A stretch of 64,000 nucleotides of DNA from Heterohyrax brucei (taxonomy: Eukaryota > Chordata > Mammalia > Hyracoidea > Procaviidae): contig CM053141.1 of assembly GCA_028571685.1 (NCBI GenBank), forward strand, positions 56,976,333-57,040,332, written 5' to 3'. Every line of letters begins with the position of its first letter. Within the stretch, counting starts at the first letter, position 1. The translations under genes were made by a program, and so were the position numbers. The notes under the pieces were generated by a model. That model made no database searches. It was not told the DNA's origin and worked only from the letters and a program-made list of their open reading frames with translations. Positions 1 to 11,115 of the stretch are shown here, piece by piece.

Positions 1-640
1 AGCCCAGCATTCTTGGTGACTGCTGAATGTGTGTGTGTGGATGTTGAGCTCCGCCCGCTCTTTCACGGCTTTGCAAGCATCACCGCCGTTCACGCCCCTA
101 CTTACAGTGTCAGTCTCCCTTCCTCTGGTTGTTCCGCTGCTGCCCACCTGCTACCTAATTCCAGACCCAGCTCACTGAAGAAAAACTCTTCTCAGTATCC
201 GTTCCTATTTTAATTCTCTTGAATCTTTTCTCTGGAGGATAGAAAAAATTATGCTGTTATTGTTATCAACAGAAATAATAATCAAGTGTGAAAATTGGCT
301 GATGAGTTTTTAGTTCTGTCAAAGCTCTTGAACAGAAACAGAAAACAACATTTTTTTATTCCTTGACTAGAATGATCACTTCTGTAAGAAAGGAACAGAA
401 GTTCTGGGCTTTGTGGGAAGAAGGGCAGGAATGTAGGGGGGTTCAGGCCCCGGAGTCTGGCTTACAGAAGTTGTTTCATAAATACTTGCTTCATAGATTC
501 TTTCATTCACTTCTATAAACTCAAACTCCAGTCTGTAGGAGGAATAATTTGTTTGCCACCTGAGCTTTCTTTTGGCAATGCCAACAAAGTCACCACAGAA
601 ATGATGGCCTGCATTTGTCAGCTGTATGACTTCTTTCCTG
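1..640. other. Non-repetitive-looking sequence, no gene seen
   Basis: No SINE, LINE or LTR match that I recognise. A 66-codon frame at 13-213 has no recognisable domain and I treat it as chance. The stretch ends where LTR-like sequence begins. Confidence 0.4.
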
Positions 641-961
641 AGTCTGCCCTCAATATTCCCTTGGTCTAGCAGCCTTCCAGCACAGGAATCTCAGGTCCAA
701 AGGACACACTTCGCTCCTAGGCAGCTTTCTTAGTAGCATAAGTTCCCCAGCTTTCTTCCCTTTCCTTTTATCTTGGGTTAGATAAACTCCCTTTACACTG
801 AGTCAGCCATGTGTCCTTAGTCAAGATGCTGCAATCCCCACTCAAATCCTCTTTAACATAAAATTACAATCACAAAATGGAGGATAACCACACAATACTG
901 GCAATCCCGACCTAACCAACTTGACACGTGTCTTGAGGGGGACACAATTCAATCTGTGACA
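640..961 (-). mobile_element. MaLR-type LTR fragment
   Basis: This is the reverse-strand form of the LTR family seen whole at 8771-9297. It shares the pyrimidine stretch around 755-775, the block reading acaaaatggagga near 872, and the end reading ggggacacaattcaatc near 939. Only part of the LTR is present and no internal retroviral region adjoins it. It is a broken fossil. Confidence 0.7.
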
Positions 962-1082
962 GACATGTTCAGTTTCTCTAAGGCAGTAGAGTCTATTTTT
1001 TTTGTCAAGTCTGTCAAGCTCTTGCTGATATTTGCCTGTAATCACTTTGTAGCTTCTTTCCATTGATATAAGGCATCCATGG

Positions 1083-1248
1083 AAATCCTGGTGGCATAGT
1101 GGTTAAGTGCTACATCTGCTAACCAAAAGATCGACAGTTCAGATACACCAAGTGCTCCTTAAAAACTCTATGGGGAAGTTCTACTCTGGCTTATAGCGTT
1201 ATTATGAGTCAGAATCAACTCAACAGCCGTGGGTATGGTTTGGTTTAA
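1083..1248 (+). mobile_element. AfroSINE
   Basis: The tRNA-like head (cctggtggcatagtggttaa, then ctgctaaccaaaag) is followed by the body (ctctatggggaagttctact) and the tail (gagtcagaatcaactcaaca) with a T/G-rich 3' end. It is full length at about 165 bp and non-coding. Its tail resembles the RTE 3' end, so RTE is the probable source of its retrotransposition enzymes. Confidence 0.9.
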
Positions 1249-1249
1249 G

Positions 1250-1720
1250 TCATCCGTGTGGGGGACATGGAGGCAGCACGGAATTATTCTAATTCCTTTC
1301 CTTTCTGAAACTTTAAATATTGGAAGACAGTGACCAAGTTCTCCTGAAGTCTTTTCTTTGCAAGTCTCTCAATCTTTCAAACCCTCCTGATGGGGGGGAA
1401 ATGAATCAGAGTTTGTAAACTTTAACACTCATCTCAAATACATGCTTTAAAACCCAAATCATCACTCTAGATTTGTTGTTTTAAACAAAAATCAATACAG
1501 CGGCTCACCAGGCTCAAATTATTGTATGCCAAATATTTGTTCAAAATCAAGGTCTCTTGGATATCATAAGAAATCCTATATTTAAGCCTATTCTTGACAG
1601 TATTCAAAGCAACTTTAGGAAAACATGAATGTGTACATTCAACTATAACTCTATATTGAAACCAAAATATTAAAGACAAAACAAAGCACAACAGGAATTC
1701 TACATGGTAACCTTAACCTG
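1250..1720. other. Unassigned AT-rich sequence
   Basis: No repeat or gene recognised. A 74-codon reverse-strand frame (1467-1691) has no motif and is probably chance in AT-rich DNA. Confidence 0.35.
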
Positions 1721-1885
1721 TGGAGTCCTGGTAACAGAGCTGTTAGAGCTCAGCTGTTTACCAAAATGTTAGCAGTTAAAATCCACCAGCTACTCCTTGG
1801 AAACTCTATGGGACAGTTCTACCCTGTCCTATGGCATTACTATGAGTGGGAATCAACTGGACAACAATGGGTTTGGTGTCTTTTT
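1721..1885 (+). mobile_element. AfroSINE (diverged)
   Basis: It has the head (gtcctggtaacagagctgtt), body (ctctatgggacagttctacc) and tail (gagtgggaatcaactggaca) of the AfroSINE. It is more diverged in the head than the copy at 1083 but is nearly full length. Confidence 0.85.
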
Positions 1886-1944
1886 GGCATTAAACTATGA
1901 GTGATATCGCAGTTCCCTTCATCTTTTTAATATCTTCGCCCTCT

Positions 1945-2477
1945 TGTTAGGTGCTATCAAGTCAATTCCAGCTCATGGCAATGCTACGTATGATAGCACA
2001 ATATCCTCCCTGGTCGTATACCATTCTCACAACGATTATGTTTGAGCCCATTATTGCAGCCCCTATATCAATCCATCTCATTAAGGGTTGTCTTCTTTCG
2101 ATAGGGTATCTACCCCATGAAGCATGATGTGCTTCTTTGGGACTGGTTCCTCCTCATAACATGGCCAATGTGGGTACTATGAATTCTCACCATCCTCACT
2201 CCCAAGGAGCACTCTGGCTGTATTTCTTCCAAGATAGACTTGTTCTTTCTTCTTGCAGCCCACAGCATACTTGCTATTCTTTGCCAACACAAGAATTCAA
2301 AGGCATCAATTCTTCTGTCTTCTGTGTTTATTGTCCAGATTGTATGCATATGAAACAACTGAAAATACCACAGCTTGGGTCAGGCCCAACTTAGTCCTCA
2401 AAATAACATGTTTGCTTTTTAATAATTTAAAGAGGCATTTTATAGCAGACTTGCCCAAGATTTACCTAGTTCAGGCA
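1945..2477 (-). mobile_element. RTE-type LINE 3' end
   Basis: The reverse-strand reading gives the C-terminal region of RTE ORF2, with residues like IDAFEFLCWQRI and ILEEIQPECSLGVRM (frame about 2110-2358). The corresponding segment at 45356-45676 reads DAFELWCWRRMLNVPW and VLEEVQPECSLEAKM. The RTE 3' tail follows toward 1945. It is 5'-truncated, as usual for LINEs, and has in-frame stops, so it is dead. Confidence 0.85.
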
Positions 2478-2577
2478 TTTTTATACTCTACAATCTATAA
2501 TATTTTTCTATAGGGATTTGTTTGATTTCTGGTTCAACCATTTTATATGAAATTATAGAGCTCTTTTAATATTTTCA

Positions 2578-2745
2578 AAAACCCTGGTAGCACAGTGGTT
2601 AAGTGCTATGGCTGCTAACTTTTTGGTTAGCAGTTCAAATTCACCAGAAGCTCCTTAGAAACTCTATGGGGCAGTTCTACTCTGTCCTATAGGGTCACTA
2701 TGAGGAGGAATCAACTTGATGGCAGCATGTTAGGGTTTTTATATT
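2578..2745 (+). mobile_element. AfroSINE
   Basis: Head, body (ctctatggggcagttctact) and tail are all present. The anticodon-arm region has become a short perfect hairpin (ctgctaac, a short loop, gttagcag near 2611-2632), where other copies carry a ccaaaagg-type middle. Confidence 0.88.
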
Positions 2746-2887
2746 TCCATGTTTATACATTGACATACAAGTAGATACTCTTGTATTAAATCAGCTGTTA
2801 TGTCAATGACAAAAATTAGAAAAACACTTCAAAAAGAAAACAACTTAAATTACAAATGAGATTTAGGATAGATTAGGTATGTGATTT

Positions 2888-3335
2888 AAAAATATATATT
2901 TTATTGTGCTTTAAGTGGAAGTTTACAGCCCAAGTCAATTTGTTATCCCAAAAGCTCCGCATACATTGCTATGTAACTTTAGAGGCTCTCCCCACCCCTT
3001 GATAGTACACTCTTCCTTTCCACCCTATATTTCCCATGTCCATTCAGCTAGCTTTTGTCACCTCTCTGCTCTCTCATTGTGCGTCTGGACAGCAGCTGCC
3101 CAGTTAGTCTCATGTATCTACTTAAGGTAAGAAGCACACTCTTCACCAGTATCATTTTATGTTCTATAGTCCAGTCCAATCTTTGACTGAAGAGTGGCCT
3201 TCAGGAATGGTTTCCATTCTGGGCTAACACAGAGTCCAGGGTAAGTAGGTGACTTTTAATATCCATATGACATCTCATAGGTCTAGCTGCCATCATAAAC
3301 ATCTACTCTATCAACAGTAGGAGAGTCACATTTCA
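2888..3335 (-). mobile_element. L1 3' UTR fragment
   Basis: Read in reverse, it matches the L1 tail at 37568-38268. Shared blocks include the Ttattgtgctttaagtg end at about 2900, the tagtccagtccaatctttga block near 3170, and the text around caggaatggtttccattctg. No coding part remains. The same tail occurs at 27888-28510, so one L1 family seeded at least three fragments here. Confidence 0.8.
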
Positions 3336-3477
3336 AGGATGGCTGACTTTCTGTGGTCCTCAGGAAATGGAAAAATGGCCATTTCTTCTTAAAAGGAGTT
3401 TCTCTGAAAAAAAACAGGTACCTTTTTTGTCTTTTTTTTGGTCTTAGTTACTGCTAACTTAATTATCAGCTATTCTA

Positions 3478-3685
3478 ATCAGCATAGTGGTGCAAATGGT
3501 TAAGCTCAGCTGCTAAGTGAAAAGTTAGAGAATGAAGTCTATCCAGAGGTACCTCACAAGAAAAGCCTGGTGATCTACTTCTGAAAAATTAGCTATTGCA
3601 AACCCTCTGGAGCACAGTCACACTCTGACACCCAGGGGTTTCCATGAGCTAGGACTGAGTTAACTGTAACTGGTAAAATTTCTAG
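3478..3685 (+). mobile_element. AfroSINE, longer and older form
   Basis: It has a diverged head (agtggtgcaaatggttaag) and the longer middle with agaaaagcctggtgatctac, which the short form lacks. The same longer form appears at 7437, 27099 and 29190. High divergence suggests an older subfamily. Confidence 0.75.
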
Positions 3686-3699
3686 TCTGCATAGGCTGG

Positions 3700-3965
3700 G
3701 TTATGCTGCAGTAGAAGAGCCCTAAATCCTCAGTAGTCTAAACTGTAAGGTTCCTTTTTTACTCAGGTTATACAACCACCATGCTTCCGTAGGGAGCTCT
3801 GCTCAACATCTGTACTCAACGAGACAGGCTGCTGGGCCTCCACTAACTGAAACATTGCTGATCACACTTACAGGGGGAAAGGAACATGATGAACCTCCAG
3901 CTACTCTTAAATACCTCCACAAGACATAGATCACTTTGAATTATATGACATCAGCTAAATCAAAC
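3700..3965. mobile_element. Probable ancient hAT-type non-autonomous DNA transposon
   Basis: The order of short blocks (gctgctgggcctcc near 3829, catgatgaacctcc near 3887, acatagatcact near 3923) resembles an ancient mammalian MER-type hAT element I recall. Terminal repeats are not clear and the family name is uncertain. Confidence 0.3.
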
Positions 3966-5170
3966 GTTATGCTTGTGTTTGGTATCAGGGAGGTAGAGAA
4001 TAGTAATCCTATTAACACCCAGAAGAAGAAAATGGAAAATGTTGGTGAAAAGCATCCACATTGACCACACCAACCTTTGCTCAGAATCTACTAGCTTCAC
4101 AAGTGAGTTGCCAGTTCAAGTGCAGTTTGAAAGAAGTGAGCTTGGTATTTGGTAGTTCCTGAATTTCAAGAACAAAGCAGTACTGGAGTTAACGTGGATT
4201 TGGTCATCTTGATGTAGGTTTGCCTGTCTAGCAATTAGCCTGGCACAGATATTTGGTGGACAATGGGTGTATGGCCACAGGACAAGCCAGGGAGAGGGGA
4301 CATTTCTCTCTGGAAGGAGGATCAGCCTTCAGAGATCCTTGCTCCACGCAAAGCTGATTGTTTGGTCATTCTTGAACAGCTCTAGCATTTTTGCCTTGGG
4401 AATGCCTTATTTGTTGCTTAGAGAAATGCTTCCTGCCAAATGGTCTGAATCGTTTTAACTTCTCTTTCTTGGTATCACCTGTACTAAATTGAGAGGAATA
4501 GTTTGGAAAGATGTTAATATAAACCCCTCCAAGTGTTCTTATTTTCCAATTCATTACTTTTATTTTGGATCAAAGGACTTTTACTCCTCCATTTTTACAA
4601 TGGTCTCTCATTGAATGGTTCACAGTATTGATTCTTAGAGTACTTCTGAAGAATTTAATAATTTGGCATTAAGCATATTATGCCACACTGGACTCATGCA
4701 CACAATAATTTTGCTGTCACTGTAGTTTTTTGTTTAAATGTTTTCTGAAATGAAGTGTAGTACAACACACGTTTTCTTTAAAAAGGACAGTCTCCACTAT
4801 GAACTAGCCTTTTCTAAATTCTGAACAATCGATAAATTCCTTTAGCCAAGCCAAGCCAAGTGCTGTTGAAGCCATTCTATAATCTTCAAGCAGAAGAACT
4901 TGGAATGAATTTAAATTCCAGTTTGATCTGAGGACAGATAGGATGAAAATTCAGCTTAGCAAAGACAAAGAGCTGGCTTTGGGACAGTATCTAGGTCAAA
5001 TCTTTATGGAAGGTTCCCACTCCACTAATGGGCAATGGAATTGCTGGCTTCATAAAAATTTTTGGAAAAAAAGGAAGAGAAAGAACTGGCTGCATCCTAC
5101 TCTCAATAGATTAGGAAAAAATTGTTTCAAAAGTTGCATTTCTTTACTCAGTCAGAGTGCATATAAATAC
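3966..5170. other. Unassigned sequence, no gene seen
   Basis: No confident repeat or exon. Frames at 4267-4458, 4366-4554 and 4943-5194 have no domain. A short ccaag pentamer run lies near 4846-4860. Confidence 0.35.
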
Positions 5171-5287
5171 CGGCAGTCCTTGGGTTATGAATGAGATCTA
5201 TTCCTAAGTGTGTGTTTTTAAGTTTTTGAGCAGAGTTCATAGGTAAGTTGGCACAGGTGCATATGATCCGTATTTAGCCTAAGTTTA

Positions 5288-5455
5288 GGAGTCCTGGTGG
5301 CCCAGTGATCAAGAGTTCAGCTGCTAAGCAAAAGTTTGGCAGCTCAGATCCATCACTTACTTCTTGGAAACCCTATGGGACAGTTCTACTCCGTCGTATA
5401 GCATCGCTACTAGTCATAATTACTCAAAAGAAATGGGTTTGCTTTGGATTTGGTT
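5288..5455 (+). mobile_element. AfroSINE (diverged)
   Basis: It has the head (gtcctggtggcccagtgatc), the gctgctaagcaaaag middle, the body (ccctatgggacagttctact) and a weak tail ending in a TTTGG-rich stretch. The open frame crossing it (5305-5604) is incidental. Confidence 0.85.
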
Positions 5456-5678
5456 TAGTACAAGAAAAGGCTCAAAGCCTATTCAACATAAAAGCTGCAG
5501 GTACAGCAAGCGAAGGTGATTGTGATAAAGAATTTGTTGGGAGTAGAGGTTTGTTTAATCTTTTCAAAGTGAGGCACACGTACATAATGTTAAAGGGCAT
5601 GTGAGAGCTGTCATTAAATCAGATCTTTGGACTCTGGGAACTCACCTTAAGGTTTCTCATACCCACCACCTGTAATAA

Positions 5679-6112
5679 TGTTAAGGTCCGTAATTTTCAA
5701 GATGTGATGCTGTTACTTTAAAGGTTAAATTTTATTAAAAAAATATGCCCAATAGGAAAAATACTGGTGCACCAGAGATTCACCCCAAGCTACACAGAGC
5801 AGGGGAGACCACGAGTTTCCTCAGTGCCCAGTATTTAAGTCGTGAGATTGCAAAGCAGGGAGGAGGAACTGACCTTTACACTGATTGGTTAAGGACACCT
5901 GGAATTCCTATTAGTTGTAAAATGTGGTCAAGGTCTAGGGGTCACTTGCAAGGCTGCCCCTAGGCTTGTCTTGTGACAGTGTTTTGTCTCACAAAGGTGA
6001 GATTACTCTATGGTATTTTCTGCTATTAAGTTGTTTCCTGGGGCTTTCTTTAATACCTTGAATTTTTACTATGCCCTTCCTCAAAGTCTGTCACTTATGC
6101 CTCATTTCAACA
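5679..6112 (-). mobile_element. Solo LTR, ERV1-like, second copy of the 31555 family
   Basis: This is the reverse-strand copy of the LTR at 31555-32009. It runs TG...CA from tgttaaggtccg to gcctcatttcaaca. In sense orientation it carries a TATA-like gacttaaatact box and an aataaaattt polyadenylation signal. No internal retroviral genes flank it. Flanking bases do not form a clear target duplication. It is a solo fossil, about 434 bp. Confidence 0.8.
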
Positions 6113-7059
6113 ATCTGAGTTTTACAAATCAAATTAAATCTCATCGTCTCTTAAACTTTAAAATAAATGCATTTTTTTTTTTAAAAAAAGAGGCACCTAA
6201 TACCATAAAACGAGTCAGAATTTAACTGTAGTGGTGTTAAAAAAGAAACACACACTACTGTATTCTGGTCTCTAAACCAAGCTTTCCTCTTGCTGATGTG
6301 GTTTCTTCCTTTCCTTTTGCAGTTGTCTCTGTTATGGGGAAAGCAGGAGTGGGGTCCTGGGATGGATTTAAGAGCCCTGGAAGCCCCTCCCCACCCCTGC
6401 TCTGACTTCCCTCAGGAGCCTGGAATCACTCAGCTGGGGCTGGGTTTCTGCTGCTCCTCCTTTAAGAGGTCTTGGCCAAGCTTCTGAGACCAGTGAAGGT
6501 CATCTGAACCACAGGCCTCAGGGCAAAAGGCGGTCACCATTCCCTCTGTCATCTGGTCCCCTGGGGCTCCCTGCAGCAACAAGGGATTAGAGCAAGAACC
6601 TGAGACAACTGCTCAGAAAAGGCAGTGCTGGGGACACAAAAAAGTGAGTAGATTCACACGGGGTATCAGGACAGACTCCTGGTCCCAACATTTTCCCCAG
6701 TTCTTTTGAATTTTTACTACTATTTATTGCCTTCTCCTGTCTCTTGCTGTGAGTGGTGGCAGTAGCGATTTTATAAGAAGGCTTTCATGCCTTTCACTTC
6801 CTTTTAGACCTATTTTGAAATGACGTTGCAAGGCTCTGCCTTACTGAGTTTACAGTCTAGAATTCTACAACCCGACTGCTCGCTGACTTCCCTTCAGACT
6901 TCCCACCACCAGACTGGCAAACACGTGCAAAGATAACCCGGCCACTCCTCAGGCCTTCTCTGGGCTTCTCACCTGCCTCTCAGGAAGAACACACAAGTGA
7001 AGACAGAGTTGTTGAGAGTGTAGGCACCAGCTTAGTGTGAAATCTGGCTCTTCCTTCAA
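6113..7059. other. Unique-looking stretch with a possible non-coding exon
   Basis: Less AT-rich than its neighbours. A strong splice-acceptor-like site (pyrimidine tract then ttgcag, ending about 6321) and a donor-like aaagtgagt (about 6639-6647) bracket some 320 bp. The 65-codon frame at 6290-6487 shows no domain. I do not call a gene. Confidence 0.3.
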
Positions 7060-7232
7060 TACCAGGAGCCCTGGCAGTGCAGTGGTTAAGAGCTATAGCT
7101 ACTATTGGCAGTTTGAATCCACCAGCCACTTCTTGGAGACTCTGTGTGGTAGTATTACTCTGTTCTATAAAACTATGACCTATAGCAACCCTATAGGTCA
7201 GAGCAGAACTGATCCACAGGGTTTCTACTTAT
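7060..7232 (+). mobile_element. AfroSINE with fold-back 3' half
   Basis: The head and body read forward to about 7170. The following sequence (caaccctataggtcagagca, then ccacagggtttct) is the SINE body in the opposite strand sense, so the 3' half is inverted. This forms a local hairpin and suggests template switching during or after insertion. Confidence 0.75.
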
Positions 7233-7267
7233 CAGCAACAAGTATCAGGTAGTGAATATGTAGGGTC

Positions 7268-7436
7268 CCTAAAAACCAAAAACCTCTTGTGATTGAGTCA
7301 ATTACAACTCACAGTGATCCTACAGGACAGAGTAGAGCTGCCCCATAGAGTTTCCAAGGAGTACCTGTTAGATTTGAACTGCTGACCTTTTAGTTAGTAG
7401 ACATAGATCTTAACCAATATGCTACCTGGGTTTCCT
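7268..7436 (-). mobile_element. AfroSINE
   Basis: Reverse-strand copy with the tail (gagtcaattacaactcacag), body (ggacagagtagagctgcccc) and head (tatgctacctgggtttcc). It abuts the next SINE directly. Confidence 0.88.
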
Positions 7437-7625
7437 AGGTGATGCAAATAGTTAACAAACTCAGTTGCTAATCAGCAGGTTGGATGTTCCTCCCTCATCC
7501 CACAGGTGCCTCGGAAGAGAAGCCTGGTGATCTACTTCTAAAACACCAGTCACTGAAAACTGTGTGGAGCCCAGTTCTACTCTGACATCCATGTTGCCAT
7601 GAGTCAAACTCACCTCGGTGGCAAG
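7437..7625 (+). mobile_element. AfroSINE, longer form
   Basis: Has the diagnostic agagaagcctggtgatctac middle and a tail ending near gccatgagtcaaactcacc. Its head joins the head of the reverse copy at 7268-7436, giving a head-to-head pair. Confidence 0.75.
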
Positions 7626-7629
7626 TGAA

Positions 7630-7740
7630 CTTGGGCTGATTATTTAGCCTTTTGCTTCAGTGTCCTTGTCTTTAGGATGGGGATGATGATCACAGTACTT
7701 ACACGGGCTATGTATAGCTGAAACACATCACTGGTTTTTC
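7630..7740 (+). mobile_element. MIR fragment
   Basis: The run around cttcagtgtccttgtcttta and ggatggggatgatgatcac fits the central MIR core (cctcagtttcctcatctgta, then aatggggataataat). Highly diverged, as expected for an ancient SINE. Confidence 0.55.
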
Positions 7741-8300
7741 CTCACTAGTTCATCATTAACAATGGTTACATTTATTGAGGCCTACAAGATGCCATTACGA
7801 GTGCACATTTTAGTAGGCAGAACAGGAAGAAATTGCTGGGGATGGAGGCTGTCTGTGAGGATATGGAGTGGCAGGAAGAAAACAGGCACCAAAACTAGAG
7901 AGAAGTTTTGCAGAATGGCAAAAGAGGAAGTTCAGTGCAAAACAAATTTCATTTTCTTTCTATTTCCAGTTTCCTAGACTGCGTGCTGATCTACTGCTGT
8001 AGAAAAGGTCTAAACACCAGGAAGTGAGCACTGGTATCTCATTCCTCCCACTCCTCCCTGGAGGAACTCAGTGCATCACTGGGGCCCCCCCAGTGTACCT
8101 CCCCACTCCTGGAGAATATTATCTCTCCGTCAGGGAGAAAACCCCACTTATCTGAACAAACGAAGCATGCTCAGATTTAAAATTCTGAGAGGTGTTTGCC
8201 ATTTTCCGGCTGAGTCAGTAAGGTCAGCACAAGGCATGTGAGTTCAGACTGTGGAAAATGGAACTTTTTATTGTAGCTGGACGTTTCACAAATTCAGAAA
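7741..8300. other. Unassigned sequence
   Basis: No repeat or exon recognised. The 71-codon frame at 7762-7977 has no domain. Confidence 0.3.
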
Positions 8301-8319
8301 ATGCCAGTGGAAAGTACTG

Positions 8320-8470
8320 CGCTAGCAGTAGGGTCAAGTAATGTGACTAGCAATCCTACTTGCAAATTGTTCAGGGCTTTGCAGCTAACCAGTGAGAAAC
8401 TCAGGATGTGCTGCCTCTATTTTACAAAGATTCAGCTTCCTTCCCAAGGTTGTGCAGCTATGGGTTTGCT
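8320..8470 (-). mobile_element. MIR fragment
   Basis: Contains the reverse MIR order: a tattttacaaag core, then ccaaggttgtgcagctatg corresponding to the caaggtcacacagctag block. Old and diverged. Confidence 0.45.
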
Positions 8471-8770
8471 GACACCTGTTTTAGTTTTGTTTGTTTGTTT
8501 TTTTTTAATGACCTGTTGGCTACTTTCTATTATTTAAACTGTTAAACTTAGTTTTCCAGTCCTGATCAGATTACACTTACAGAGGCAAATTTCCTAAATA
8601 AAGCATTAAAACATAAATTGTAAAGGGAAAGATTGTTTATTGTGTTTTTGGTTATATATGGTTTTAAAATATTAATGTAGTCAAATTTACCAAAGTAAAA
8701 CTACAAGCCACTGACTGGGAGAAGATAACTGACCCTCTTCTAATCACCAAAGGAAAAGTATCTAGCATAT

Positions 8771-9297
8771 TGTTTTAGTCAGCTAGGGCTGCTCTAACAG
8801 AAATACCACAAAGTGGATGTCTTTAAAAAAGGAAGGTTTATTCTTACACAGTCCGGTAGGCTACAAGTCCAAATTCGGGATGTCCACTCCAAGGGAAAGC
8901 TTTCCTCCTTGCCATCTCTGGAGGGAAGTCCTTACGTTGCATCAATCTTTGTTTAGTGAGCATCTTGGCACAGGAACCTCAGGTCTGATGGACGTGCTCT
9001 TCTCTCAGTGCTGCTTTCTTGATGGAGTGAGGTTCCCAGTTTTGCGCTTGCTTCCCTTTCCTTTTATCTCTTGTAGGATGAAAGGATCTAAGGGTGATGC
9101 AAGCCATACTCCAGGGAAACTCCCTTTACAGTGGAGCAGGGAAGTGATCCTATGAAGGAATTTACAGCCCCACCCTGATCCTTTAAAGTACAGTATAGGA
9201 AAACCACAAAATGGAGGACAGTCACAAGATACTGGGAATCATGGCCCATCCACATGGCTACACATATTTTTGGGGGGACACAAGTCAATCCATGACA
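8771..9297 (-). mobile_element. Solo LTR, ERVL-MaLR type, complete
   Basis: Runs TG...CA over 527 bp and is flanked by a perfect 5-bp target duplication, catat at 8766-8770 and 9298-9302. A 5-bp duplication fits the ERVL/MaLR group. It sits inside the L1 at 8690-10340, so it is younger than that L1. No internal region is present. It looks whole as a solo LTR. Confidence 0.88.
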
Positions 9298-9756
9298 CAT
9301 ATATACAGGATTCTTACAAATCAATAAGAAAAAGTTAAAAGTGTCTAATAGAAAAATGTGTTAAGGTTATAAATCAGCAACATAGGAAAGGAAATCAGAA
9401 TGAAGAGTAAACATGAGCAGATGCTCCATTACACTTGTAATCAGAAAAAAGTAAATTAAAATAACTCTGTGATCTCATTTCTTCACAATGTCTCCAACAT
9501 TCAACAGTGTTGAGCGTTTCGAGTTTCACTAATCTGATACAAATGTGAATGGTAAGCCTTACAAAACGCTTGTGGAGGTGTAAATTGGTACAAATAATTT
9601 GGAGAATAATTTGATGACTTATTATAAAGAAAAAGATGTGCCCACCCTTAGACCCGTCAACTTCACTTTTATGGATCTACCTTTCAGAAAGTCTCAGGCA
9701 CATTTAAGGATGTGTTTATAAGAAAGTTCATTTGTGGCATTTTCATAAGCCAAAAA

Positions 9757-9912
9757 CCAAACCTACTACCTTCAAGTTGTTTCCAACTCACAGCAACCTT
9801 ATAGGACAGAGTAGAACTGCTCCATACGATAGAGTTTCCAAGAAGCGCCTGGAGGATTTGAACTGCCAAACTTTTGGTTACCAGATATAGCACGTAACTA
9901 TAATGTCACCAG
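9757..9912 (-). mobile_element. AfroSINE inside the old L1
   Basis: Reverse copy with body (ggacagagtagaactgctcc) and the ttttggttaccagata segment. It interrupts L1 3' sequence and is therefore younger than the L1. Confidence 0.88.
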
Positions 9913-10415
9913 GATATGTTGATAGTTGGTAAAAATTGGAAATAAATATCCATCAACAGAAGAATGTGTATAAATAAATTGTGGAGTATTCACAATGGAA
10001 GCTCCTACGTCAGTGAAAATTAATGAAACAAGTACATGTCTATACATATGACTCTCAGACACATTGTTGAATGAGGAAAGAAAGCTGTAGACAGACACAC
10101 TCAGTAGATAAAGTTTTGATTAAAATATGCAAAACAAAACTATACATTGTTGATAGGTGCATACCTGGATGTTAAACACATTTCTTGGGAAAGATAAACA
10201 ACAAATTCAGAATAGTGGTGGCCTTTCTGGAGAGTAAAAGAGGGAAACTGGTTTGGGGAGGGAGAAATAATGAGATTTAACTGTATCTGGCATGCTTTCA
10301 TTCCTAATGCATTGCCATATTTGAACAATTTTTTAAAAAGGAAGTTCTGAAATAATCTGTATGGTAAGTACGTAGGTGTAATGTTATGATTTAAACTTCC
10401 CTGTAGTTTGAAGTA

Positions 10416-10612
10416 AGGAGTCCTGATGGAGTAAAGTGTTCAGATACTTACTGAAAGATCAGTTGTTCTCATCTACTTGCTGTTCCATGGGAGAAAGGTG
10501 TGACACTCTACTTCCATAAATAGTACAGCTTTAGAAATTCTACAGGGCAATTTAGCTTTGTACTATAAGGTCACTATGAATCAGAATCCACTCAGTGGCA
10601 ATGTCTTACAGT
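10416..10612 (+). mobile_element. AfroSINE (diverged, longer form)
   Basis: Head gagtcctgatggagtaaag, a middle with ccatgggagaaaggtgtgac and cttccataaatagtacagc, and the tail gaatcagaatccactcagtg. Confidence 0.75.
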
Positions 10613-10935
10613 TTGAAGTATTTCATAATAATAAAAGACAGAAATATGTCTAGTGACCATGTGTAGATTCTCCTGGAGAGGAGTAAGGCTGGGGACATGG
10701 AGACCGGTTAGCTCAGTTAAGAAGCTGTCCAACAGTGTGAGAAAGTGGTATGAAAGGTCCAGATTACGGCAAAGAAGTGGGGTTTGAGAAGAGGGATGCA
10801 TCAAAGGTAGATTCGACAGAACTTGGAGATTCATCAGACATGGGAAAAGGGAGAAAAAGGAGAGTCAGTGATGACCTCTGAGATTTCCAGCTTCAAAGGC
10901 AAGGTGGCTGGTGTTGGTAATATAGGAGATTGAGT
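10613..10935 (+). repeat. Ancient dispersed mammalian repeat, family not named
   Basis: Blocks such as ggagaccggttagctcagtt, ttcgacagaacttggagatt and gatgacctctgagatttcca follow the order of a widespread old mammalian repeat I recall. I cannot assign the family with confidence. Confidence 0.4.
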
Positions 10936-11115
10936 TTGTACAGGCTATTTGAGGGGTCCGTATGTCATTCAGGCACTGATGTCTGGTAGAAATGTAGGCC
11001 TTACATCAAAGTTGAGTGAATTACCTTTCAGACCTTTGAACAGTACCTCACATGTGTCTGTGCAGACACCTACCCACCCAACTGCGCATGGGTTAGGAAT
11101 TCCTTCAGGCTACCT

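Larger units (their letters stand above)
8690..10340 (+). mobile_element. Old L1, ORF2 C-terminus and 3' UTR, split by an LTR and a SINE
   Basis: The piece before the LTR reads aactacaagccactgactgg, an L1 ORF2 block. After the LTR come caaatcaataagaaaaagtt and the ORF2 C-terminal reading WRCKLVQIIWRI (about 9570-9608), matching the L1 WECKLVQPLWKT block. A typical L1 3' end with gtggcctttctggagag and a pyrimidine-poor tail follows. The LTR at 8771-9297 and the SINE at 9757-9912 interrupt it. Many stops and indels make it dead. It is 5'-truncated. Confidence 0.85.

Noticed and set aside
4846-4860. ccaag pentamer run as a minisatellite
   Set aside because: Only three units; too short to matter.
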